Source: Ephydatia muelleri
Lineage: Eukaryota > Porifera > Demospongiae > Spongillida > Spongillidae
Assembly (NCBI GenBank): GCA_013339895.1
Contig: JABACO010000001.1
Location: 31,501,779-31,565,778 of the forward strand
Reading direction: 5' to 3'
DNA length: 64,000 nucleotides
In this document: in pieces, positions 36,011 to 47,324 of the stretch
How the letters are laid out: every line of letters begins with the position of its first letter
How positions within the stretch are numbered: the first letter of the stretch is position 1
The notes under the pieces: model-generated
Told to the model about the DNA's origin: nothing
Database searches by the model: none
The model's input: only the letters and a program-made list of their open reading frames with translations
Position numbers and translations under genes: made by a program

Positions 36011-36468
36011 GCCGCAAATAAGCTAATATCACGGCAACGGTCTTGTGTTGCCTCCAATACCGCACGATGAGTCCTGTATGTATGTGTACAGATTATTCTT
36101 ACGTATTACAACAAGCCCGCGTCATCAGCTTTGCCTTACTCTCAATCTCCGGATCGTTGCGGTGCATCATTAAGAACAAGATAGGATTTGGACCGCGCTT
36201 TAATAAAAATATATATGATGACGTAACCAACAAATCAGACATCCCATAGTAGTGCGCTGTGCAAATGCGCTGTGCAAATGCGCTGTGCAAATGCGCTGTG
36301 CAAATGCGCTGTGCAAATGCGCTGTGCAATGCGTGCAAATGCGCTGTGCAAATGCGCTGTGCAAATGCGCTGTGCAAATGCGCTGTGCAAACCTCAAAAA
36401 GTGCGCGGTGCAAACTTCAATTAGTGCGTCGCGCAAGTGTCTCAGAGCGCGACCAACCGGGCCACCGT
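36011..36468 (-). repeat. Inverted module, right copy, with 13-bp minisatellite
   Basis: Reverse-complement match to 31538-31970, nearly identical over the unique part. It has a slightly longer 13-bp array that includes one irregular unit. The two copies face each other across about 4 kb that holds the kinase gene and the integrase remnant. Confidence 0.92.
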
Positions 36469-36644
36469 AGCATCATCATCAGAGCAGTGCATTGAATCAA
36501 TGCTTTGAATGAATTGTGCCTAGTATTTCCGTCATAAGGTATAATCTCCTAATCAAATGATGTACCAAACTTCACATTACCAGTAGACTCCAATGATTTG
36601 GTTCATGTACAGGAAAGAGCAATTTCTCATAGCAGCATACATCT

Positions 36645-37445
36645 TCACCGTGACCCACCCCCTCTGAGGAGACCATAGCTATGTCACACCAGTGAGACTG
36701 ACAGGGTGACCAAACTAAGCGATGTTCTAGGAATCCTGCACCTCAACAGCATCTCCTGAGGTCTGTGTCACACATCTGTGCATGTATCATGGTTGTGACC
36801 CACCCCCTCTGAGGACCGTAGCTATGTCACACCTGTGAGACTGACAGGGTGACCAAACTAAGTGATGTACTAGGAATCCTGCACCACAACAGCATCTCCT
36901 GAGGTCTGGGTCACACATCTGTGCATGTGTCATGGCTGTGACCCAACCCCTCTGAGGACCATAACTATGTCACACCGGTGAGTGTGACAAAGTGCAACCT
37001 TGTGACCATACTAAGCGATGTTCTAGGAATCCTGCACCACAATAGAATCTCCTGAGGTCTGTGACACACATCTGTGCATGTGTCATGGTTGTGACCCACC
37101 CCCTCTGAGGACCATAGCTATGTCACACCAGTGAGACTGACAGGGTGACCAAACTAAGCGATGTTCTAGGAATCCTGCACCTCAACAGCATATCCTGAGG
37201 TCTGTGTCACACATCTGTGCATGTATCATGGTTGTGACCCACCCCCTCTGAGGACCGTAGCTATGTCACACCTGTGAGACTGACAGGGTGACCAAACTAA
37301 GTGATGTACTAGGAATCCTGCACCACAACAGCATCTCCTGAGGTCTGGGTCACACATCTGTGCATGTGTCATGGTTGTGACCCACCCCCTCTGAGGACCA
37401 TAGCTATGTCACACCTGTGAGACTGACAGGGTGACCAAACTAAGT
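36645..37445 (+). repeat. Second array of the ~143-bp satellite
   Basis: About five and a half units with the same orientation and variants as at 9862-12353, including one long unit with GTGTGACAAAGTGCAACC. The right end breaks at ACCAAACTAAG and passes straight into zinc-finger coding sequence on the minus strand. Confidence 0.95.
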
Positions 37446-37953
37446 CAAGCATGTATTTATTCAGATCACCCCTTCGTCGAAATGCCTTCCCACATTCAGA
37501 GCACTGAAAATTCTTCTCTTGTGTATGGACAAGCATGTGTTTATTCAGATCACCCCTTCGTCCAAATGCCTTCCCACATTCAGAGCACTGAAAATTCTTC
37601 TCTTGTGTATTGACAAGCATGTGTGCATTCAGATCACCCCTTCGTCGAAATGCCTTCCCACATTCAGAGCACTGAAAATTCTTCTCTTGTGTATGGACAA
37701 GCATGTGTGCATTCAGATCACCCCTTCGTCCAAATGCCTTCCCACATTCAGAGCACTGAAAATTCTTCTCTTGTGTATGGACCAGCATGTGTGTATTCAG
37801 AATTCTCCTTAGTACAAATGCCTTCCCACATTCAGAGCACTGAAAATTCTTCTCTTGTGTATGGACAAGCATGTGGGTCTTCAGAGTGCCACTACATCCA
37901 AATGCCTTTCCACATTCAGAGCACTGATGCATAGTATGCACTTCTTTGCGCAT
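37369..37953 (-). pseudogene. 3'-truncated C2H2 zinc-finger gene B running into satellite
   Basis: It starts MRKEVHTMHQC, as in gene C, and encodes five CSECGKAF fingers plus the start of a sixth. It then reads into satellite from about 37445 and stops after some 24 satellite-encoded residues (YMLDLVWSPC and on). The fourth finger ends HMLVN rather than HMLVH, losing its last zinc ligand. An in-frame TAG upstream of the ATG and the shared leader intron (37970-38259) show the 5' end is intact. It could still be transcribed. The missing C-terminal CFC and C2HC fingers make normal function unlikely. Confidence 0.85.
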
Positions 37954-37969
37954 TCCAGGAAACGTCTAT

Positions 37970-38419
37970 CTGACAGCACAAATGAAAATAAATGTACTAA
38001 TTGGAACAGTTAAGACAAATTATTAATCAATATGCGATGCGTATCAATTAGAAATGCTTATGATTCCATTCATCAATGACAGGTGGAACACAGTGCTCAA
38101 CTTAATGGTACAAAGTTGTAGTAAGTACATCATATACATACAGTGCTGTGGCCAGTTTAAAAGAACAGGATACGCGGGGACACAGGACCAGCTGGACCTC
38201 CGTAACGAAACAGAAATAGAACAGCTCAAAAGCTGTAACTACGGTTACCATGCACTTACCAGAATCACATCGTGGGGTTCCACCGCATAGATACGCTTAT
38301 ACACCACACCACGGTTTTGCCAAGACCGATATAAAACAGCACGCCACCAGTTGGCGAGGTGGGATATAAAAGGGGGCACCACAGGCCACTTCAACTTATG
38401 AGGAACCTATATACGTGTA
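37970..38419 (-). other. Leader intron, leader exon and promoter of gene B
   Basis: The leader exon ends ATTCTG|GTAAGT (donor at 38258-38259). The 290-bp intron ends CTGTCAG at 37970-37972. The flank to 38419 matches those of genes A and C. It is interrupted by a hAT element at 38420. Confidence 0.65.
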
Positions 38420-39812
38420 CAGTGGCGGACGGAGGGGGGGGGGCACAAGGGGCCTGTGCCCCCCCCCCCCCCCCCCCCCCCCTACTCCCCCGTTAAATGA
38501 ATAGATGCAGTCATACGGTCAAGATGTGGTCATACGGTCATACACGACTGAAAACCATCAAATGATTACAATACCGCAGTCAGATGTATCACATTGATTA
38601 TGGTCTCATTAATTAATCACACATAATTTATATTCCTGGGACCATATCATGGCTGCCATTGAAGAACAATCTGACGCTAGCGTTAACCAGGTAAAGAAAA
38701 GAAAGGCGTCTGTGATTACGCATTTCTTCTGTAAACATCATCAACGTGAAACACCATGAAATATTTGAGAAAGCATGCTCGATCTCAATGTCAGTGGATG
38801 TCCAGCCAACCAAACCTAGATTGTGTGGAAGACAACAGTATCGCAGTAATGCAGACACAGAGGATGGCAGTGTTGAAGGATACTATCGTGTCAATCTTAC
38901 TGTCCCTTTTCTTGACTATCTATTAGCAGAGTTCAGATCAAGGTACATAAAGCAAATTAATTTGCTACTGAGTTTCATTTTTAAAAAGCATTGAGTTATA
39001 CATGCATGCTTCTAAAATGTATTTCAATTTTGTAGATTCAATGAGCTGAAGCAACAAGCAAGAAATCTTTTAGCATTTTACCTTCAATGGCAGCAGATGT
39101 GCTTCCTAAACTTGAAGATTTTGTGCATTTTGAAAGTGACCTTCCAGATCCCTTGACCCTTCTACAAGAACTGGAGCTTTGGAAGGTATACATGAGTTAT
39201 AGGCGATAAAATATTCCTAGCTGCATGCATGATTGTTATTACTCTTTCTAATCATGCAGCTCTATTGGTCAGCTGCTTCCAAAGAAAGTCGCCCAAGAAA
39301 CCTTTTGTCCGCCCTAAGGGCTTGTAGGAAGCAGCAATTTCCAAACGTTCATACCATCCTTCATATTATGACTGTGTGGCCTCTAACGAAGTTGCGAGGC
39401 AGAGCGCTCCATCAGTGGAATAAGGAGGCTAAAAACGTACCTCAGGTCTACAATGACGGGGGAAAGGATGAATGGATTGGCCCTGCTAGCTGTACATAGG
39501 TGTATCAGCGTTTCTGTGAAGGAAACAATTGATGCTTTTGCAAGCAAACAGCCACGGAGAATGAAGCTTTCCTTCATCTTGGAGGTTGCAGCCACTGATG
39601 CTACTGATGAATAATAAAATTATTGTATAGCGTGTGCAGCGGTGTGAATTAAAATTAATGATTGCATGGGTTTTAAATTATCATTATTTTTACGTAGTTT
39701 TGGAAGGTTTTAAAACGTAAAAACCGTTGGCTTCTGGGGTTCTGCCCCAGACCCCGATGGGGGAGCTTACAGCGCTCCCCCATACCCCCTGTTTGAGGTC
39801 CCGCCCACAAGC

Positions 39813-39853
<41 letters not shown>

Positions 39854-39874
39854 TAAATCCTGCGTCCGCCGCTG
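38420..39874. mobile_element. Decayed hAT-like transposon with 5-bp TSD
   Basis: Ends CAGTGGCGGAC and GTCCGCCGCTG bound a 1455-bp element flanked by GTGTA on both sides. The empty site is seen at about 49143-49155 in the duplicate. Long poly(C) tracts lie near both ends. Inside, 38640-39600 keeps transposase traces on the plus strand, such as GYYRVNLTVPFLDYLLAEF, RFNELKQQARNLLAF and FPNVHTILHI, resembling P52/ZMYM1-like hAT proteins. The catalytic part is not intact. hAT families with 5-bp duplications are known. Confidence 0.8.
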
Positions 39875-39879
39875 GTGTA

Positions 39880-40900
39880 GGTGTATCCTCCCTCACACAG
39901 TACCAACCTTTCAGTCGCAGTACTCTTCTCACGTGGTATTTAGTTATTGTTGATTATGTATTTGCTAATTGCGTGTTGACGTCATATCATATGTCTGATA
40001 CGGGGTGGGGTTCGGTTTATTCCTTACCCTTTTCCGCTAATGCACAATAGGTAATGAGGTGACAAAGTGAAACTATTGTCTATCGTGCAATAGTGAGATT
40101 TTTATACTGTTCCATGTACTGGCCCCATGCAGGGTGTAACAGTACTCCGCTCCCAGACCCCGATGGGGGACTCCCACATACCCCTTAGCTGTAGTGTCGC
40201 ACTCTCTCTACGTCATACCAACCCCCCTTTTCGAAATTCCTGTCTCAATATTGTCTGAGCAGCTGTGTGCGTGTGCGTGTGTGAAGGGATAGCAGGCATA
40301 CGTTTTCTGTAGCCGTGCAGTAATAATTTCACAAAGGTTTGAAACAGAAATAGCTAAAGGAATATGCAAAGTGTGACCATGTCTCCTTTCATCTACAGGA
40401 AGTGTGATTTCATCATATCCAGAAATGCGCGGTCAAACAATTGTTGCCTGCAATTACATGAATTATTTGAATTCCGTAATACGCGAAATAAAATTATTGT
40501 ACAAGGAGTCTATGGGTAATTTCTATCAATCGCGCACAGTTTAGTACCAAAGACGTGTAGTAAAGTTTATATAAACCTTAGTATGATACAGGGACAAATA
40601 ACACATTGTTTGTATATCTTCTGTTCTGTAAACATTTGCCCCCATCAATTTCAAAACGGGGTTTTGTTTTACTGCATACATTTAATGGCTGATATACTTT
40701 TCTTTATGCACCCCAAATGTGTGCTGCGAGATTAAAGGCGGGGTGAGCGTCACTGTTAGCATCCATAGATTAAGCAGCTATGCAGCCTGTGGTCCCAAGG
40801 TGACAGTGGTATCATTTGGAAACCGAATAAACAAGCGTCCTGTCATTCCTCCTCAAAAGCAAAATTCTCAGGTGGATATTTCCAAAAAGAAAATTTCTTA
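39880..40900 (+). repeat. Segmental-duplication spacer, first copy
   Basis: Matches 49155-50225 nearly base for base. It contains CAGACCCCGATGGGGGACTC and other noncoding blocks lying between the zinc-finger 5' flank and the reverse-transcriptase copy. Confidence 0.85.
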
Positions 40901-42749
40901 GGCTATAGGTCTGATTAGAGAGGGGTTACTAGGGAAAGCTTGCCAGGCCCTTGTGTCACCAGGTGTCGCTACCAATACCCCAGAGGTTTGGGATTTGCTC
41001 CGGCAGAAGCATCCTATATAGAGATCCCCATTCTTCCCTGCCCATCTCTTCGAGTCCTCCTGTCAATCACGTGCTGCCACATGACTTTAACATCTTGTCA
41101 GTTCTCCATTCCTTCCCCAAAGGTACAGCCTGCGGCCCTTAAGAGCTTCCCATTCAGCGTGCTGCACATACAGGTCCATCTACCCACTCCTATTTGTTCT
41201 TCTTTGCGTGGTGTAGTCGACATCCGGGCCAGTGGTAGAGCTCCAGTTTCAGTATCAAAGTTTGTGGCGGGTGGTTCTCCTCACTGCACTAGTGAAGAAC
41301 AAAGAGGGACATCATTGGACATTCGTCCCATCGTAGTTGGGGAGGCATTGAGACGCTTAACAGGGAAGTGTCTTTGAATCATCATCAAGCCCAAAGCTTC
41401 TGATTTTTTCACTCCTTTTCAATATGGAGTCGCCTGCCCTGCTGGGGCAGAAATGGTCATCCATGGTGTTAGGAGCTGCATCCAGGAACATTGAAAAGAT
41501 GATAATTATACTGTCTGCAAGGTGGATATGTCTAATGCATTCAAACCTTGTGTCTTGGCAGGCTCTCCTGGAGGAATGTGCAGTCCATTTCCCAGAGCTT
41601 CTTCCCTAGGTAGGCTGGTGTTATGGTTCCCACCCTACATTATGGCACCCTCTTGGACAATTAAGTTCAGAGACAGGGGTCCAGCAAGAGGAGCCCCTGG
41701 GTCCACTTCTCTTTTCCTTAGTTCTGCACAAGTTGGTGTTATCCATCGCACAGGACAAGGATTGTTCTGTCGTTCAACAGATGGTACCTTGACGATGGTG
41801 TTTTGTCAGGACACTCTCCGGCTGTTACCCGGGCGGTGACGCTCATTCAAGAGATGGGTCCATCTTTGGGGCTGTTTATCAATGTTTCTAAATGTGAGTT
41901 GTTTGGACACGGTGACCTGTCCTCCTTCCCTCCTGAGATGAAAGTCAAGATCCTTGGTGCACCAATTGGTGATCCCGTTTTTGTGCCAACTTCACAAAAG
42001 CGTGCTGATGCAGTGAAACTCCTATCCCAATTGGCAGAAGTAGGTGCAGAGGATCCCCAGGTGGCTTTCCTTCTCCTACGGCAATGTGCCACATTCTGCA
42101 AGTTGGTGCACCTTGCCGTTCCACACCTCCTTCATACGTCGCTGAGGGCTTGGCTTTATTTGACAAGGATGTGCGTCAGTGCTTCTTTTAATGCACAGCG
42201 TTAGACACCTCTGATATTGATTGGATGCAAGCACAACTCAGTCTTATTAGGGGTGGACTTGGCCTTCGTAGTTTGTCATGCAGCATACCTAGCTTCTCTT
42301 AGTAGTTCGGGCTTTGACAAGTCTTTTAACTTTAGCATCTGTCGAAATCAATCGTGCTTTTTATTGAGTTAGTGCCAGCAGCTGATTCCATCACTGAAGA
42401 GCTTTTAGCCACCTCTAACCTGCGCCAGCACACTTTGTGTAGCAAGATTGAAGATCAGCAATTTCGGTTGCTGTTTGATCTCTCCTCTCCGGCCCATAGA
42501 GCTCGCTTATTATCAGTCTCATCACGTCATGCTGCTTCTTGGCTTACTGGTATCCCCTCTCCAGGCCTTAACTTGCACCTAGAGCCTAATGAATTTCAGG
42601 TCGCCATCAAGTGGTGGCTTGGTATGGATGTTTCATTTGGCTCATGGTGTCCTTATTGTCCTAACCACATGCAGGCTGGACCCGATTGGTCACCATGCAT
42701 TGACGTGCAAACACGGAGGTGATGTGGTCTTGCATCACAACAGCCTTCC
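40900..42749 (+). mobile_element. LINE-like reverse transcriptase, truncated copy 1
   Basis: This is the same element as at 50220-52550, with the same blocks: LRGVVDIRASGRAPVSVSKF, a DIRPIVVGEALRRLTGKCL block, GAPIGDPVF and others. The frame is broken in several places. It stops matching near 42749, where a C-rich run begins, so the zinc-knuckle and endonuclease end is missing. It is a fossil. Confidence 0.8.
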
Positions 42750-43344
42750 CCCCCCCTCCCCACCACCACCACCCTTTCCAGTGCTTATACATTTTATCAC
42801 TTGACACAACACCGTCCCAGCATGCATGCTTCAAATGCTGTAACAGGGTCACAGGACTTCATGAAGAACTGAATCTGCTTATCACTACATAGATGTTCCA
42901 AAAATCAACAAGTATATGAAACTATCAAGAATACAATTTTGATTTAGCGTATGTCTTGGTAAGAAGCACGTAAATCAGGACAGGAGAGTGTCTTGATTTA
43001 GCTAGGCAGCTATAATATGACTCCTAGCTGAATCACTTGTGTAAATGGACAAAAAAATGGTCCGAATTTGGAATTATATAGGTTCCGAATCAATCGCCAT
43101 AGTCTTCGCTCAGATATATTTACTGTGATAACAGTTGGAGAGAGTCTTAGAAAATGAAGACAAGCTAAAGGTCATAGAGTTTGACCTCTGAAATACATGT
43201 TACTGTATGATCAACTGTGCACTGATGGATGTTACAGTAATCATATCAATTTTTGTGCTGTTGTTATGCATGGAATAATGAATCCATAAGTATACCATTT
43301 ATGCACTTCCATATATAGTTTGGATTCTTCTTTTTCACTTGCAT

Positions 43345-43388
43345 GTTGATTGTCACGTATGTTATGAAACTACGTATGACAATCAACT
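43345..43388. repeat. Hairpin-forming palindrome, first tandem copy
   Basis: GTTGATTGTCACGTAT pairs with TACGTATGACAATCAAC around ATGAAAC. It is the same hairpin as at 19083-19127. Confidence 0.8.
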
Positions 43389-44242
43389 TTTTATGCTGTT
43401 TCTCTCATTCGCCAATAGCTGAGTAATGAAATTGTTTTCTCTCACAGAGAATATCTCATGTCTCCTTGCATGCTAATGAACGTAGTGTTCCTACCTCTTT
43501 ATGGTGAGAAGTCCAGGAAAAACATTCTGCATGAGTTCATGTACACTCATGTAATCCCTACATTCAACTAGTGTGCATGACATTGTGCTGGTGGAAAAAG
43601 TAGGCCTATGAGACCTGCAATGAAATTATTGTACCTACTGTATCATTGCTGATTATGGTAGCTTTAGGGCCCTTGGTAAGTTTACACTGATAAAAGTTAC
43701 TATTACCGTGGCATATATGCTTTTACAGGTAATAATGCTGTAACAGGATCACAGGACTTCATGAAGAACTGAATCTGCTTATCGCTACATAGATGTTCCA
43801 AAAATCAACAAGTATATGAAACTATCAAGAATACAATTTTGATTTAGCGTATGTCTTGGTAAGAAGCACGTAACTCAGGACAGGAGAGTGTCTTGATTTA
43901 GCTAGGCAGCTATAATATGACTCCTAGCTGAATCACTTGTGTAAATGGACAAAAAAATGGTCCGAATTTGGAATTATATAGGTTCCGAATCAATCGCCAT
44001 AGTCTTCGCTCAGATATATTTACTGTGATAACAGTTGGAGAGAGTCCTAGAAAATGATTACAAGCTAAAGGTCATAGAGTTTGACCTCTGAAATACATGT
44101 TACTGTATGATCAACTGTGCACTGATGGATGCTACAGTAATCATATCAATTTTTGTGCTGTTGTTATGCATGGAATAATGAATCCATAAGTATACCAATT
44201 ATGCACTTCCAAATATAGTTTGGATTCTTCTTTTTCACTTGC

Positions 44243-44288
44243 ATGTTGATTGTCACGTATGTTATGAAACTACGTATGACAATCAACG
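44243..44288. repeat. Hairpin-forming palindrome, second tandem copy
   Basis: Second copy of the GTTGATTGTCA hairpin, at the edge of the right inverted arm. Confidence 0.8.
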
Positions 44289-44880
44289 TTTTATGCTGTT
44301 TCTCTCATTCGCCAATAGCGGAGTAATGAAATTGTTTTCTCTCACAGAGAATATCTCATGTCTCTTTGCATGCTAATGAACGTAGTGTTCCTACCTCTTT
44401 ATGGTGAGAAGTCCAGGAAAAACATTCTGCATGAGTTCATGTACACTCATGTAATCCCTACATTCAACTAGTGTGCATGACATGGAACATAGAAAATTGT
44501 GCTGGTGGAAAAAGTAGGCCTATGAGACCTGCAATGAAATTATTGTACCTACTGTATCATTGCTGATTATGGTAGCTTCAGGGCCCTTGGTACGTTTACA
44601 CTGATAAAAGTTACTATTACCGTGGCATATATGCTTTTACAGGTCAGCTGAGCACTTGTACAGAGCGCTAGATAAGGGGAGAGTGAGGACTACATGAAAC
44701 AGTGAGGGGTAAAGAAATTCAGAATGAATCAGTGGCCTGTTTAGTTTTTCAATCAAATAGAACTTATTGATGCATGTGCAATGTGCAGAGAACGGGTTCA
44801 GAGGAAGTCTTACTCTAGAATGCATGTGAGTGTGCCGTAGATGTTATAAAGTTTTTCCATTTCTGTTCCAGTGCATAAGT

Positions 44881-44892
44881 GTTGTGTGTGTT

Positions 44893-44949
<57 letters not shown>

Positions 44950-44978
44950 GTGTGTTTGTGTGTGTTTGTGTGTGTGTT
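44881..44978. repeat. (GT)n microsatellite
   Basis: Inverted-arm counterpart of the (CA)n tract at 18379-18482. Confidence 0.95.
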
Positions 44979-46236
44979 GTGATCAGGAATTGTACACAAC
45001 GTATACACATGCATGCTTACTTAAGTACCCATCCCTCCCCTCCTCTCTGGAGTCTTTCTACTGCAACATGGGTTTCTGAGCTGTGGCTGATTCAATTCCA
45101 TAAAGCACAAACGGTGGTTGCTTAGTTCCTTTAAACATGAAAAGACACTTTCAAAGACACAACAAACGTTGCTAGTCTAACACGTACTGCACGAGCTGTC
45201 ACATGTTGAACGAAACCAACTACATGACGTATGTGTGTATAGGCATTGAAAGCTAAATTTCATCACATGAGTACGTGTATACGTGTACATACATACCACT
45301 ATAAATTAACATAAGAGTGTGCACGCGACCTTGTGCTGTATCTGGTCTAATAAAGTGTCCACTTACTCTATCTGCTCATGAATTTCTCAATTCAGTGAAC
45401 TACACTGTAATCCTCACTTTTCAGAAACTTAATTTTGTTGCTTGACAATAGGGTGGGCGTTCGATGCCTTCTTACAGTACGCTTTTTCGAAGTTTGCTAT
45501 CGGCGATATGAAAAACAATTCACGATCCCAAAATGTAGGTGTAGGTGAGTGCTGAGCCTGATATTTTGTCTACCTGCACACAGACAAGTGAGTATGATAA
45601 ACGGACTCTGCCAAAGGATTGTTATGGTAGGAAATGCCATTAACCCCGTGATTGCTCACAAAAAACAGACTGCACAAAATATTGATTTTAAGCAGACATC
45701 AATGTTTCATTGCGATCAAGAATATGAGCTCTGGCATTGCGCTTCACCAGTTTGCATATAGGTGCTGAAATGATTTTAAAAGCGGGAGGCACAATGAATA
45801 ATAGATCAGATAATGGTATTAGGCAAGTGAATGGTGCACATAAATGTGCATGCTTGCATGCAAAGGATTGCACTTTTCTAAATTCCTTTGCAATGCTGAT
45901 TATAAAAATAATATTTAAATCTGCCACATATTCGTTGCACATGAATGCAATGAACTCATCCCTAGCATTCCTGTGTCTTTGAGCATACATATGGAGAAAT
46001 GGCCCATACATAGGCAGTCATCTTGTTGTTTTTTTTTTCAAATTGAATTTCAAACACATGTATTCTTTACGATACATCAGACTAATTGTGAATCTGTGCT
46101 TTATAAGATTATACCATTAATTAACCAACATAATTTAACATAATTTTTTTTTCTGCCACATATTCGTTGCACATGAATGCAATGCGTGATGACGTACAAG
46201 AACTCATCATCATTTGAGCATAGCAGTGATGTTAAT

Positions 46237-47083
46237 TAGGATGTGTAACCGGTTATCTAGTTATTCGGGTTATTCGGATATTCGCAAAAACCTATCCGTT
46301 CGAATAGTAATTTAGCATTATTCGGAAAAATCGATTAGTAAATTGTTTATGTTTCTCCATTCGGAGGTACTTAGGTATTCGTCGTCAGCATCGACAATTC
46401 GCCCATTATTCGAATACCTTTTGATACCAATATCCGGATATGATTTTCGAGTAAGTATACGCGCTCTGTTTGAGTATGTGTATAGGAATTAGAAATCATT
46501 ACGCAATCGTACTAATGGAAAATTTTATATGCATTTAGCGAGAACGTGAATGGAGTGTTGTTGGATGATTGTAAGTGGAGTACGTGATTGTAGGTGATGT
46601 GGTGTGAGATTTTAATTGTGATGTCGGTCTCAGTGGTTAGTGTTGGATGGTTAGGTTTACACTACTATTGATACATGTATGTACAAGTGAATGGTAAAGT
46701 CATACAATCTATAAAACTATTTGGCAAACACAAGCTACTGTAAACCTTTGTGTCTCTGTGTTTTCAACTGACATGAATAGCTCTAGTTCGGTGCGAAACC
46801 AGATGGATTTCTGTACAGATATAGATTATCTTCTCAGTGTGCACTCCACAAGCACCATAACCTGAATAACCTAGGTATTCGAGCAGGAAGTTTGGCAAAA
46901 GCTATTCAGAAAAATCGATTTGTTATTAAACTATTAGGAAAAATCAATTTTCAAGTCCACATAAACCTGACAATTAATTGATTAGTGTTTGATTATTCAA
47001 TTATTTATTGTTTATTTAATTATTTGATTATTTAAGTAATCAGAAAAATTGATTTTCATTATGTAGGGAGGTTACACACCCTA
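46237..47083 (+). mobile_element. Nonautonomous hAT element, internally deleted copy
   Basis: Ends TAGGATGTGTAACC and GGTTACACACCCTA are flanked by ATGTTAAT (46229-46236) and ATGTCAAT (47084-47091). These are the complements of the duplications at 12947 and 17097, so this is the same insertion seen in the other arm. The central ~280 bp of the family is missing, with the break inside short TTCA similarity. The lost part includes the site where the RAG1-like element sits in the left arm. Confidence 0.92.
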
Positions 47084-47324
47084 ATGTCAATGCAGTCTGT
47101 CAACTGAGTATTAGGGCTTGGGCCAAGAGGCATTGTCTGCTTGTGAGTGTGGAGGGGGAATTTTTTTGGCTAATAGGGGTTATGGTGATTGTGACACATT
47201 GTGATAAATGCTGAGTGGCAAAAATGCCTGGCATACACATACTGTACTGACAGTGAAAGTTGCTGTAGAAATGAATATGCAACGGAAAGCACATGGACCG
47301 TCCCTCATTGCAAAGGGGTGAATG

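Larger units (their letters stand above)
42836..44640. repeat. Two tandem copies of a 900-bp segment
   Basis: ATGCTGTAACAGG at 42835 recurs at 43735, and the following ~900 bp match almost base for base. The second copy keeps ATGGAACATAGAAAAT, which the first lost. No coding region was recognised. Each copy contains one hairpin and the sequence also found inverted near 18740-19127. Confidence 0.93.
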
